Shown here piece after piece: positions 1 to 7,616 of a stretch of 64,000 nucleotides of DNA; within the stretch, counting starts at the first letter, position 1, and every line of letters begins with the position of its first letter. Made by a program: the position numbers and the translations under genes. Source of the DNA: an uncultured Duncaniella sp. (GTDB lineage: Bacteria; Bacteroidota; Bacteroidia; Bacteroidales; Muribaculaceae); the NCBI GenBank assembly GCA_910577255.1, contig CAJTMH010000005.1:124001-188000 (forward strand), written 5' to 3'. The notes below the pieces were generated by a model, which was given only the letters and a program-made list of their open reading frames with translations, was not told the origin of the DNA and made no database searches.

Positions 1-103
1 TGTAAAAAAATGTGAGTAAGCCTGAACAATAGTGCGGTCCGGAATGTTATTCTTCTGTAAACTCAAAACTCGTTAATCTATTGTTTATTAATTACTATTG
101 TTT

Positions 104-685
104 ATGGAGAAAAAATCAATAAAAGGTACTCAGACCGAACATAATCTTCTCGCTGCATTCGCAGGCGAGAGCCAGGCCCGCTCACGTTACACCCTTTTTG
201 CCAAAAAAGCTAAGGAAGAGGGATATGAACAGATTGCCAAAGTATTTCTTATTACAGCAGAGCAGGAATTGAGCCATGCAGAGCTCTTCTTCTCGCGTCT
301 TGAAGGTGGTGTTGTGAATATCAACGCCGGTTATCCCGCAGGAGTGGTGGCCGATACAATGACCAACCTCCGGGAGGCTGCAGCAGGTGAACGCGAAGAA
401 TGGAGTGACCTCTACTCATCGTTCGCTCAGACTGCAATCGACGAGGGATTTAAAGATATCGCCGCTCTTTTCAAGAATGTGGCAAAGGTTGAGGTTGAGC
501 ATGAGGAACGTTATCTTCGTCTCCTCGATCGTCTCACCAACGAGCAGGAATTTTCACAGCCCGAGGAAACAGAATGGCAGTGCATGCATTGCGGCTACGT
601 CCACAAAGGCAAGTCAGCACCCAAGCGTTGTCCCGTTTGTGGCAAGGAGCAGGGTTACTTCGAGCGTAAAGCTGAGAACTACTGA
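104..685 (+). CDS. rbr: Rubrerythrin
   Basis: Rubrerythrin, a cytoplasmic non-haem iron peroxidase that reduces hydrogen peroxide in anaerobes with electrons from rubredoxin or NADH systems. The N-terminal four-helix bundle carries the diiron ligand motifs EQELSHAE (near residue 50) and VEVEHEER (near residue 130). The C-terminus is a rubredoxin-like FeS4 domain with CMHC and CPVC about 12 residues apart. At 193 residues the length is normal for the family. I chose the ATG at 104; a TTG at 98 in the same frame would add only two residues. It stands alone, with a strong hairpin downstream at 768-798. No clear promoter was found in the 100 bases available upstream. Confidence in the family is high. 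Confidence 0.96.
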   Translation: MEKKSIKGTQTEHNLLAAFAGESQARSRYTLFAKKAKEEGYEQIAKVFLITAEQELSHAELFFSRLEGGVVNINAGYPAGVVADTMTNLREAAAGEREEWSDLYSSFAQTAIDEGFKDIAALFKNVAKVEVEHEERYLRLLDRLTNEQEFSQPEETEWQCMHCGYVHKGKSAPKRCPVCGKEQGYFERKAENY

Positions 686-767
686 TTCATTTCCGTCCCT
701 GGAAATCCAATCCACTCCCTCCTCAAAAATCAACAGAACCATATCAAGGGAATCCTCCCGATAATAC

Positions 768-798
768 ACGGAGAGCAGCCTGTCAGGCTGCTCTCCGT
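768..798. terminator. Hairpin terminator after rubrerythrin
   Basis: A perfect 13-bp stem (ACGGAGAGCAGCC) with a 5-base loop lies 80 bases after the rubrerythrin stop. It is followed by a weak T-rich stretch on the plus strand. Confidence 0.75.
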
Positions 799-883
799 TG
801 CTTGCTTTATGGCCAATATTTATTTGGAAGGGAGGATTATGTTGATTTTTCGATTGAGCCTTTTGCTTTGTGGGCAAGTCGCA

Positions 884-930
884 AATCAGACCCGGAAGAT
901 GATGGTTAGGATCATCCTCCGGGTCTGATT
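884..930. terminator. Second long hairpin in the rbr-zeta toxin gap
   Basis: A 13-bp perfect stem (AATCAGACCCGGA) extends through one mismatch into a further 6-bp stem around a short loop. It lies between the convergent rubrerythrin and zeta-toxin operons and probably ends the minus-strand transcript. The rest of the 686-992 gap holds only the hairpin at 768-798 and no gene I can support. Confidence 0.6.
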
Positions 931-992
931 AGTTTTGATAGCAGTCTTTAGGCTTGGCCTTCTGGACTGCCGGGGAGCATTACTCGGATGCC

Positions 993-1214
993 TCAGGCAT
1001 TCTCGTACATGCTGGTCATTTCATTCACGCCCTCAGCAAGGAAATGGTCGAGCGCCTCCTTGGCCGACATGGTATATATCGTTCCGTCATCGTGAGCATA
1101 GACCACTGTTTGTCCCTTGATGATTTTATCAAGGAGGCATTTCTCCACAGCTATCTCCATGCCGCGGGCTAACTTCTCTGCAATGTTATCACTCTGTTGG
1201 TTCTTCTCCATCAT
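993..1214 (-). CDS. Small protein overlapping the zeta-toxin gene
   Basis: A 73-residue charged protein of no family I recognise. The open frame extends to 1268, but that would lie deep inside the zeta-toxin gene. The tandem ATGs at 1214/1211 give a normal start, with about 26 bases of overlap with the preceding gene. The sequence has no membrane segment. It contains the segment TVVYAHDDGTIYTMSAKEA, which could form a small beta-alpha fold. The overlap implies translational coupling to the zeta-like kinase, so it could be its antitoxin or a partner. That role is inference from position only; classical epsilon antitoxins lie upstream of zeta. Confidence 0.6.
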   Translation of the reverse strand: MMEKNQQSDNIAEKLARGMEIAVEKCLLDKIIKGQTVVYAHDDGTIYTMSAKEALDHFLAEGVNEMTSMYENA

Positions 1215-1764
1215 TCTTGATTCGATTGTAAATTTCAGGTGCCAGCGTGACTGTGTCATTTGCCACAACCAGTGGTCGGCACTTGGTATTGTCGATAATG
1301 GTCCATGTATCGACTATCGGCATGAATAGTTTAAAAAGATTATTGATTCCATGATGATACCGGCGGACTATGACATCCTTCGGTATGTTATGTCCTCCTT
1401 CGCTTACGCGCTGGGCCACACGTTTGACGGCCAGCTGAGGCGAGGAGAGCCAGATGTAGAGTAGGTGCACCAGATATCCCAGCTTGTGTGCTTTCGACAC
1501 AAGCGCGTGATAACTGCGTGTTGCCAGCGTGGTCTCAATGGCGAACGTAGCACCCTTGTGGAGCAATTCCTCGATGCGGTTGAGCATTATACGCCCTGCT
1601 TCAAAGGAGACGCTTTCGGGATGAAACGGCGACAATCCCTTGGCTATCTCATCGGCGTTCACAAACTGTTGGCAGTCGAGAACATCGGGCAGCAATGTGA
1701 ACGATGCGGTGGTTTTGCCGGCACCGTTGCATCCTGCAATGATATATAAACTGGGCGATTTCAT
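1189..1764 (-). CDS. Zeta-toxin-like P-loop kinase
   Basis: A 191-residue protein with the Walker A motif GCNGAGKTT at residues 11-19. The zeta-type segment NADEIAKGLSPF follows near residue 37, then EAGRIML and FAIETTLATRSY. Zeta toxins phosphorylate UDP-N-acetylglucosamine or related sugar nucleotides and block cell-wall synthesis. Chromosomal Bacteroidetes relatives are commonly annotated as zeta-toxin family proteins or ATPases, and their true substrate is not established. It is the first gene of a two-gene unit with the 73-residue protein and lies directly downstream of murF-alr on the same strand. The closeness to peptidoglycan precursor genes is suggestive but may be chance. Confidence 0.8.
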   Translation of the reverse strand: MKSPSLYIIAGCNGAGKTTASFTLLPDVLDCQQFVNADEIAKGLSPFHPESVSFEAGRIMLNRIEELLHKGATFAIETTLATRSYHALVSKAHKLGYLVHLLYIWLSSPQLAVKRVAQRVSEGGHNIPKDVIVRRYHHGINNLFKLFMPIVDTWTIIDNTKCRPLVVANDTVTLAPEIYNRIKNDGEEPTE

Positions 1765-1802
1765 AGTGTAAAGTGTTTTTTATTGATTAATTAATGGTTT
1801 CT

Positions 1803-4277
1803 TCATTCTCTATAATATACGCGTTTGACGCGTTGAGATATCGAGGTCAACACCTCGTAGGGGATAGTCCCGAGAATCTCAGCTATTGTGTCGATGGGCA
1901 TATTCTCACCGAACACCTCCACGCGGTCGCCAACATGCACATCAGGAACATCGGTGACGTCGAGCATGCAGGCATCCATGCAGATATTACCTACGGTGGG
2001 ACATTTTACTCCTCTCACCATCATGCATGAGTTGCCGCGTCCCAGATGGCGGTTTATTCCGTCGGCATAGCCGATAGGTATGGTGGCTATCACAGAGTCG
2101 CGTTCGAGTTTGCCGAGGCGGTTATAACCCACGGTAGTTCCTGCCGGCCAGCGTTTTAGCGATATGATGGTGGTGTGGAGCGATGACACCGGACGCAAGT
2201 CGTCCTGTGAGCCGTCATGCATGGTCTTGATTCCGTAGAGGCCTATCCCGAGTCTCACCATGTCATGCTGATGCTCCGGGAAGCGTGTTATGCCTGTGGA
2301 GTTGAGGATATGGCGCAATATGTGGTGGTCAGGAAACTCTGCCTGCAGGCGTTCGCAGCACTCGTCAAAGTAGTCAAACTGCTGCTGTGTGTAGGCATCC
2401 TCCATCGGATTGTCGGCTGAGCTGAGGTGCGAGAATACCGATTTGATCATTACGCTATCCTGGCCTTTCAGCGTCTCGATGAGTTCCGGAAGTGTCTCTT
2501 TCAGGAATCCGAGACGGTGCATTCCTGAATCGATTTTGATATGCACCGGATAGTTTTTGATTCCGAGACGTGATGCTTCGTTGATGAGTCGTTTCAGGAA
2601 GTCAAGGCTGTAGATTTCAGGTTCAAGCTGATTGTCGAAAAGAGCCTTGAAATTCTCCACTGCCGGGTTGAGCACCATTATCGGCATGGTGATTCCTGCC
2701 TGGCGAAGGTCGGCACCTTCGTCATGGACAGCCACGGCGAGATAGTTGACACCGTGCCACTGGAGTGTCTTGGCGAGTTCATCAGCCCCTACGCCATACC
2801 CCGAAGCCTTTATCATGCACACCATACCTGTGGTGGGACGCAGGCGTGAGCGTATGGCATTCAGGTTATCGACGATTGCATCGAGATTAATTTCAAGCAC
2901 GGTCTCATGCTGGCGGGCTTCGAGAAGTTCTCCGATTTTCGAGAAGTCAAATTGGGGTGCGCTCTTGTAGAGAATCACCTCGTTTGAGAAGTCGGCTTCC
3001 GACATCTTCTTGAGGAAGTCGTCGGTCGACTCGAAAAACTCAGCCTCGTCACCGAAATACTCCTTATGGCGCATTATCTCCTTGCCTATACCTATCATCC
3101 TGTCAATACCTTTGTTGCGTAGCAACGCTGCCACATTGGCATAAAGTGTCGACGGCTCTGAACAGTCGTGCATGAGGTCACTGAGTATCACAGTGGCCTT
3201 ATGGTCGGCCGTCATGCGGCGTTTCATAAAGTCGAGAGCCGGGATGAGTGAGCTGTAATCGCTTGTGTAGCTGTCATGGATAAGCTGACAGTTATTCACA
3301 CCTTCTATTACTTCCAGGCGTGTGCCTATGGGGGAGAGACTTTTCATTTTCTCTCCTATGGTCTGAGGAGCGATGCCGAGATGAAGCATGACAGCGAGTG
3401 ATATGATGGCATTCTCTATGTCGCGGTCATTTGTGAATGGTATGGTGACCTGTCTTACCGCTCCTTTATCGAACGAGTAGCTCAACGTGGTGCGGCCTTG
3501 CGATTTCTCCATGCCGCTGATGAAGAGCTTGCTGCCCTTATCCTTGGTCGACCATGCTATCGCCTCGCCGTCGTGTCGCTGCATTACTTCAGCTATGATG
3601 TCGTCATCGGCATTATATATCACGCATTTGCATCCACGCAGGAGTGTGGCTTTTTCCTCGCATTTTTCTTTTCTGGAAGCGAACCCCTCGCTGTGGGCGC
3701 TCCCCACATTTGTCAGGATGCCTATCTCCGGGGCTATCACACTATGCAGCTTTTGCATTTCTCCAGGACGTGATATGCCGGCTTCAAAAATACCAAGTGT
3801 GGTGTCAGGCTCTATTTGCCACACCGAGAGCGGCACGCCGATCTGCGAATTGTAGCTTCGTGGACTGCGCACTATTGTGAAGTCGTCGCGCAGGAGTTGG
3901 TTGAGCCATTCCTTAACGGTGGTTTTCCCACGGCTTCCGGTCACGGCTATCATCGGGATGTTGAATTTGCGTCGGTGGTGTGCGCCGATTTTCTGAAGTG
4001 CCGCGAGGGTGTCGGGCACGGTCATGAAATTAGCCTCAGGCATCGTCTCCACACCTTCGGGACGTTCGGAGACGACGAAGTTTCTCACTCCTTTGTCATA
4101 GAGTTCTCTCACGTAGCGGTGTCCGTCGCCCGACGAGGTCTTTATGGCGAAGAAGAGTGACTGTGATGGATAGGTAAGTGACCGGCTGTCAGTAAGCAGA
4201 TGTGAAATTGACATTTCGGGATGAACCGGACGGCCCACACCAATCACTTCGGCTATTTCTGATATATTATATTTCAT
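1803..4277 (-). CDS. murF-alr: Bifunctional MurF ligase / alanine racemase
   Basis: An 824-residue fusion of UDP-MurNAc-tripeptide:D-Ala-D-Ala ligase (about residues 1-455) and PLP-dependent alanine racemase (about 460-824). It makes D-Ala and adds D-Ala-D-Ala to the peptidoglycan precursor in the cytoplasm. The MurF half has the ATP loop TGSRGKTT at 113-120 (more often TGSNGKTT) and SYNSQIGVPLSVW near 141. The racemase half has the PLP lysine K490 in MIKASGYG and the catalytic tyrosine Y718 in VGYNRLG. Fusions of this kind are known in Bacteroidales. Its start overlaps the end of the GSCFA gene by 11 bases, so the two are probably co-transcribed and coupled. Confidence 0.95.
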   Translation of the reverse strand: MKYNISEIAEVIGVGRPVHPEMSISHLLTDSRSLTYPSQSLFFAIKTSSGDGHRYVRELYDKGVRNFVVSERPEGVETMPEANFMTVPDTLAALQKIGAHHRRKFNIPMIAVTGSRGKTTVKEWLNQLLRDDFTIVRSPRSYNSQIGVPLSVWQIEPDTTLGIFEAGISRPGEMQKLHSVIAPEIGILTNVGSAHSEGFASRKEKCEEKATLLRGCKCVIYNADDDIIAEVMQRHDGEAIAWSTKDKGSKLFISGMEKSQGRTTLSYSFDKGAVRQVTIPFTNDRDIENAIISLAVMLHLGIAPQTIGEKMKSLSPIGTRLEVIEGVNNCQLIHDSYTSDYSSLIPALDFMKRRMTADHKATVILSDLMHDCSEPSTLYANVAALLRNKGIDRMIGIGKEIMRHKEYFGDEAEFFESTDDFLKKMSEADFSNEVILYKSAPQFDFSKIGELLEARQHETVLEINLDAIVDNLNAIRSRLRPTTGMVCMIKASGYGVGADELAKTLQWHGVNYLAVAVHDEGADLRQAGITMPIMVLNPAVENFKALFDNQLEPEIYSLDFLKRLINEASRLGIKNYPVHIKIDSGMHRLGFLKETLPELIETLKGQDSVMIKSVFSHLSSADNPMEDAYTQQQFDYFDECCERLQAEFPDHHILRHILNSTGITRFPEHQHDMVRLGIGLYGIKTMHDGSQDDLRPVSSLHTTIISLKRWPAGTTVGYNRLGKLERDSVIATIPIGYADGINRHLGRGNSCMMVRGVKCPTVGNICMDACMLDVTDVPDVHVGDRVEVFGENMPIDTIAEILGTIPYEVLTSISQRVKRVYYRE

Positions 4278-5247
4278 TTATATTATAACGTTTGTAAGCT
4301 CGCAGGAGTTTGGGATAAGTGGATAATAGTTTTTCGCCTTGTCGTCGTCGGGCATTTGTCTCACTCTCAGCCTCGTTTCCTGCGGTGGTGAGGATGCGGT
4401 GAGACAGTCGGCGTGTCAGTTTTGCAGCCGCTTCGGCTGTGCTGACAGTGGTGTCGTCGAAATATGATCCTCTGAAAATATCATAGATGTAGTTTACCGC
4501 CATTTCCGACGGATGTTTCATGTCGTCGGCATAGAACCGGTAATCTCTCAGGTCGTCCATCATGATTTCGTAGGCCGGGAAATATTCCGTGTGCTGATGT
4601 GTGGCCACGGTATGGTCCACCGCCAGCAGCAGTGTCGCTTTGGCAATCTGGTTTGCGTGTGCTCCATCGCCGAGATACCTCAGCGGGCTGACTGTGAATA
4701 TGATTTCAGCGTCCGGATTCACCTCCCTTATGGTTGCGCAGATATCATTCAGGATTGTTGCGGTCTCATCTACACCGGGAATAGAGGTCGTAAACTCGTT
4801 GCCTGGCAGTTTGTGGCAGTTGGCCACAGGTGCTTCCGAAGAATTATGGTAATAGACTTTCGTGTTGCCGAGTGTGAGCATTATCACCTTGGCTTCACGC
4901 AGAGTGCGCCCCCCCTCTTTTATGCGTTTTGTCATTATTTCAGCTGCCTTTTGGGGATTATCGGCAGAATAGCGGGAATGGAACATGAAGCTGTGCCAGA
5001 TTCCGCAGTGCTCAAAGAGATCCGAAGGTTTCACTTCGTCGGCTTCCTTCAGACATTCCAGTGCCCTGAGGATTGAGCATGGGTTGTATATCGGCCCGAA
5101 CGGATTGACAGTCACCTCAAACAGTTCATCCCTCAGTTTTACACCTATGTTGTCGCTGAAACACGAGCCTATCAGCAGCAGCGGTTCGCCGTGGGTTATC
5201 AGCCCTTTCCGCCCCGGCAGTGGCTTGACGCATGTTCTGAATTGCAT
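4267..5247 (-). CDS. GSCFA domain protein
   Basis: A 326-residue protein with the family signature IGSCFSDNIG (residues 26-35), after which the GSCFA family is named. The fold resembles SGNH/GDSL hydrolases; the motif would place a serine or cysteine in the active-site loop. No signal peptide is seen, so it is probably cytoplasmic. The biochemical role of GSCFA proteins is not established. The gene is directly upstream of murF-alr and overlaps it by 11 bases, which suggests a role in cell-envelope precursor metabolism. That is inference from context. Confidence 0.88.
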   Translation of the reverse strand: MQFRTCVKPLPGRKGLITHGEPLLLIGSCFSDNIGVKLRDELFEVTVNPFGPIYNPCSILRALECLKEADEVKPSDLFEHCGIWHSFMFHSRYSADNPQKAAEIMTKRIKEGGRTLREAKVIMLTLGNTKVYYHNSSEAPVANCHKLPGNEFTTSIPGVDETATILNDICATIREVNPDAEIIFTVSPLRYLGDGAHANQIAKATLLLAVDHTVATHQHTEYFPAYEIMMDDLRDYRFYADDMKHPSEMAVNYIYDIFRGSYFDDTTVSTAEAAAKLTRRLSHRILTTAGNEAESETNARRRQGEKLLSTYPKLLRAYKRYNINEI

Positions 5248-5336
5248 ATTCCCTTTAGTTGAAACTCACTTACAAAAGTAGCAATATTCCACCTAACAAC
5301 GAAATAAAAAAGACGGAAAAATTCCAAAACGAAAAA

Positions 5337-5368
5337 TTTGCAAAATCCATAAATTCTAATTACCTTTG
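5337..5368 (+). promoter_or_regulatory. Bacteroidetes-type promoter for tRNA-Ser
   Basis: TTTG at 5337-5340 is followed after 20 bases by TACCTTTG at 5361-5368, the Bacteroidetes sigma-ABfr consensus, 18 bases before the tRNA. Confidence 0.85.
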
Positions 5369-5386
5369 CATCCGGAAAATCCGAAA

Positions 5387-5474
5387 GGAGTGGTGCTCGA
5401 GTGGCTGAAGAGGCACGCCTGGAAAGCGTGTAACGGTCAAAAGCCGTTCCCGAGTTCGAATCTCGGTCACTCCG
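5387..5474 (+). tRNA. tRNA-Ser(GGA)
   Basis: An 88-base class II tRNA with a long variable arm. The acceptor stem is GGAGTGG/TCACTCC, the anticodon loop CTGGAAA gives anticodon GGA, the T-loop is GTTCGAATC, and the discriminator base is G. CCA is not encoded. An old integration site seems to lie just downstream, where an island with an integrase relic begins. Confidence 0.97.
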
Positions 5475-5483
5475 CAACAAAGA

Positions 5484-5528
5484 CCTTGATAATCAGAATA
5501 ATACAAGTTGATTATTAAGGCCTTTTTT
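5484..5528 (+). terminator. Terminator of tRNA-Ser
   Basis: A 12-bp stem (CCTTGATAATCA, one G-T pair) with a 13-base loop is followed by CCTTTTTTC. This is a normal rho-independent terminator. Confidence 0.8.
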
Positions 5529-5603
5529 CATTTCTGTTAATGATTTTTAGGCTTCTTTATATCCCACAAAATGCCTAAAAACACCCAAAAATACCTACTT
5601 TTA

Positions 5604-5631
5604 CCGAAAATGTTAGACCCATGTTTCACCA
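5604..5631. repeat. Left-edge repeats of the tRNA-Ser island
   Basis: CCGAAAATGTTAGACCC (5604-5620) and ACCCATGTTTCACCA (5617-5631) both recur about 3.9 kb away, at 9520-9536 (16 of 17 identical) and 9454-9468 (15 of 15). They bracket the accessory genes and may be integrase-binding or attachment sequences of a decayed element. Confidence 0.5.
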
Positions 5632-5713
5632 ATGTTTCAGCAATGTTGAAACATTTTGTTGAAACACCCCTAAAATAACATAAGATTATTTAACCCTTAT
5701 TAATGTTGATTTG

Positions 5714-5857
5714 ATGTTCACTTACAAGTTTTACTCCAATGCAAGACGCAAGAATGCGATAATACTACGTATCACTAACAACAGGCGTAAGGCAGAGATG
5801 AACCTTGGTATCGAGGCCATTGTGACTTGTTGTAGTGTCATCTTGATTCTCGTTTAA
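5714..5857 (+). pseudogene. N-terminal relic of a tyrosine integrase
   Basis: A 47-codon frame beginning MFTYKFYSNARRKN and continuing with ILRITNNRRKAEMNLGIE. This resembles the arm-type DNA-binding N-terminus of Bacteroidales tyrosine recombinases, where a short basic beta-sheet domain ends in a LGI or STGI motif. The frame then runs into unrelated residues and stops, with no catalytic domain in the following kilobases. Its position 240 bases after tRNA-Ser fits the remains of an integrase whose element used that tRNA. The short length makes the family call tentative. Confidence 0.5.
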
Positions 5858-6005
5858 GGTATGCCAGATAGGTGAATAACTTGGTTGCTTTGCCTCGTGG
5901 CACTTTATCCGTCCGCTCCACAGTCCAGCCTTTCGCCTTGTGGGCTTCAATCTCCTTGTCGAGGGCGCGTCGGGTCCTGCAGACGAGTTTCTTGGTTTTA
6001 ATCAT
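5838..6005 (-). CDS. Small basic protein, 55 aa
   Basis: A 55-residue basic protein starting MIKTKKLVCRTRRALDKEI, with AHKAKGWTVERTDKVPRGKATKLF in its second half. No family is recognised. Its ATG overlaps the stop of the 84-residue gene (ATGA at 6002-6005), so the two are translationally coupled. It overlaps the integrase relic on the other strand by 20 bases. Lysine and arginine richness suggests nucleic-acid binding, but this is a guess. Confidence 0.55.
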   Translation of the reverse strand: MIKTKKLVCRTRRALDKEIEAHKAKGWTVERTDKVPRGKATKLFTYLAYLKRESR

Positions 6006-6256
6006 GATTGCGGCTTTACAACCGTGACAGTGACAGTGACAGTGACAGTGCTGTTGAGATTGGATGTCTGAATCTGATAGGTGTTGCCATCGGGGCGAGG
6101 GCGATTCTTTCGGACATATATTGCGTTGCCACGTGAGTTATCGTATTCACGGATATTTTCGCAGTGTGCGGTCACAGACTCGCCAAGTGCGATTTTCTCC
6201 ATCACGTCAGCTGTCAATTTATCTCTTTCTATGGGAATTGTTCTTGTTAATCTCAT
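6002..6256 (-). CDS. Small protein, 84 aa, with a repeat-encoded TV tail
   Basis: An 84-residue protein with no recognised family. The N-terminal 50 residues (start MRLTRTIPIERDKLTADVME) look like an ordinary small alpha/beta protein. Near the C-terminus the hexamer repeat GTGACA encodes about five Thr-Val pairs before the end VVKPQS. It is first in a two-gene minus-strand unit with a promoter-like site at 6387-6416. It is divergent from the HTH gene at 6457, which may control it. Confidence 0.55.
   Translation of the reverse strand: MRLTRTIPIERDKLTADVMEKIALGESVTAHCENIREYDNSRGNAIYVRKNRPRPDGNTYQIQTSNLNSTVTVTVTVTVVKPQS
6024..6050. repeat. GTGACA hexamer repeat inside a coding region
   Basis: Four perfect tandem copies of GTGACA plus GTG. 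The repeat is a multiple of three, so copy-number change would lengthen or shorten the Thr-Val tail of the 84-residue protein without a frameshift. Confidence 0.85.
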
Positions 6257-6286
6257 GATTATTGTTAAATTTTCTTATGTAAAGTC

Positions 6287-6317
6287 TTGCAAAAGCAATG
6301 GAGAATGACTATATTTG
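6287..6317 (+). promoter_or_regulatory. Promoter for the HTH/membrane-protein cassette
   Basis: TTG at 6287-6289, a 20-base gap, then TATATTTG at 6310-6317. It would give a leader of about 130 bases before the ATG at 6457. Confidence 0.65.
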
Positions 6318-6386
6318 CGATTGAATAGTATGTAAGGTTGCTCCGAGAGCCACCCTCCTTTGCTATTGATTTTCTGTTTAACTTTG

Positions 6387-6416
6387 CAAAGGTAAATACT
6401 TTTCTTTACTCGTCAA
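6387..6416 (-). promoter_or_regulatory. Promoter for the two small minus-strand genes
   Basis: On the minus strand, TTG (6414-6416), 19 bases, then TACCTTTG (6387-6394). It faces the plus-strand promoter at 6287-6317, so the two transcripts would overlap by roughly 60 bases. Confidence 0.65.
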
Positions 6417-6456
6417 GGATTTAACTGACTTCTAACATCATTTTAACTTTTACCCC

Positions 6457-6876
6457 ATGAATGGAGAAATCCTTAAATCCCAATTACTCAAAATAGAACC
6501 AACACTTGTTGAAGTAGCTAACAAACTCGGTATCTCGAAGCAAAATCTTGACTCCAGGCTGTCCGCCACGGATATAAAAACCGGATTTATTGAGCAGCTT
6601 GCTGCCTTATATGAACGGCCTATTAGTTACTTTTTTGGTGACAATGTTGAGGTAGATAATCACTCTCGCAAAGATGACCATTCATCATTTTTCGGAGACA
6701 GAACTCATAATGAGGGGACAGATGCTATGCTAATGGCAAAACTACAAATAGCAGAAGATCGCATCAAGTCTCTTGAAGCTATACTCGAAGATAAAAATGA
6801 ATTGATAAGAGACAAGGAGGAGAGAATCAAAGAACTGAAAGAACGTATTGAAGAGCTTAAAGCACAGAAGAAATGA
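6457..6876 (+). CDS. HTH regulator with C-terminal coiled coil
   Basis: A 139-residue protein. Residues 1-60 form a phage-repressor-like helix-turn-helix domain (VEVANKLGISKQNLDSRLS, then FIEQLAALYERPISYFFGD). Residues about 85-139 are a heptad-rich coiled coil of Glu, Lys, Arg, Ile and Leu. It is a cytoplasmic DNA-binding protein, probably dimeric through the coil. Its stop overlaps the ATG of the next gene (ATGA), so it is coupled to the membrane-protein genes downstream. It sits beside two facing promoters and is the obvious candidate to control both arms. Confidence 0.7.
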   Translation: MNGEILKSQLLKIEPTLVEVANKLGISKQNLDSRLSATDIKTGFIEQLAALYERPISYFFGDNVEVDNHSRKDDHSSFFGDRTHNEGTDAMLMAKLQIAEDRIKSLEAILEDKNELIRDKEERIKELKERIEELKAQKK

Positions 6877-7526
6877 GCGACAATGATATGAAAGGTTACG
6901 GATGCGTGATGTTTATTGCCGCATTTGTATCAATCTTATTTTCCTGCGCAGCATTATTGCGTTGGGATAATTGGGAATGCGAGATTTCTCCTGCCGGATT
7001 TGTTATTGGAGTTTTGTCAGCATTAATTACATTCCTCGTAGGATGGCAGATATGGCAGACAATGGCAAGCAGGGAGGAAATCAAAGAAGCGAGAGATGCG
7101 GCAAAGAAAGCAAATGAAATTGCAGATGAAGTCAATTCGCTTAATGCCGAGTTTAAGGACTCGCTCAACTTGTTTGCTGCGTATCAATCATCTTCTAACG
7201 GTTTGTCTTTCTTGCTGCATGATAAGCATTATAAAGCATTTCATTTATTCGCAACCGCAATAATTGATAGTCTGAAATTTATAAACGACCAAGGGAAATG
7301 TGCAATGAGCGCATTAGTTAACCTTGACAGCTGTATGGATTTTGATGACAAGAATGAAAGTATGAACAAATATAAAGATAATTGGGATACCGTGGTAGGT
7401 CGATTAAATGAAATAGAAAAAGCCTTGTACGCTGCAGACCAAGAAAACATTGTATTTCAAGCATTGGCAAAACAGCGTATAGATAAGTTCAAAGAAGAAG
7501 CACGGAAAAAGGGATTTAAAATATAG
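6873..7526 (+). CDS. Two-helix membrane protein with coiled coil (paralogue A)
   Basis: A 217-residue protein. Two transmembrane helices lie near residues 11-29 and 41-61, the second ending LVGWQIWQ. A charged coiled-coil segment follows (ASREEIKEARDAAKKANEIA, about 67-95), then a soluble alpha-helical domain of about 120 residues on the cytoplasmic side. No enzyme motif is visible. It resembles the next gene in layout and in the xxGWQI signature after the second helix, so the two are probably paralogues. ATGA overlap with the HTH gene shows operon membership. Function unknown. Confidence 0.7.
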   Translation: MSDNDMKGYGCVMFIAAFVSILFSCAALLRWDNWECEISPAGFVIGVLSALITFLVGWQIWQTMASREEIKEARDAAKKANEIADEVNSLNAEFKDSLNLFAAYQSSSNGLSFLLHDKHYKAFHLFATAIIDSLKFINDQGKCAMSALVNLDSCMDFDDKNESMNKYKDNWDTVVGRLNEIEKALYAADQENIVFQALAKQRIDKFKEEARKKGFKI

Positions 7527-7574
7527 CCTAACCTCACCCTGCAAGGAAGCCAAGGCTCGCGGGGACGAGATGAG

Positions 7575-7610
7575 GGATAATGTAACGGATAATGTAACGG
7601 ATAATGCAAC
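7575..7610. repeat. Three tandem 12-bp repeats before paralogue B
   Basis: GGATAATGTAAC at 7575-7586 and 7587-7598, and GGATAATGCAAC at 7599-7610, end 6 bases before the ATG at 7617. They occupy the ribosome-binding region. Confidence 0.85.
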
Positions 7611-7616
7611 GAAAGA

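Noticed and set aside
614..877. 87-codon minus-strand frame over the end of rubrerythrin
   Set aside because: It spans the terminator hairpin and is antisense to a known gene.
5765..5950. 61-codon minus-strand frame near tRNA-Ser
   Set aside because: It overlaps the better 55-residue gene in another frame, which is coupled to its neighbour by ATGA.
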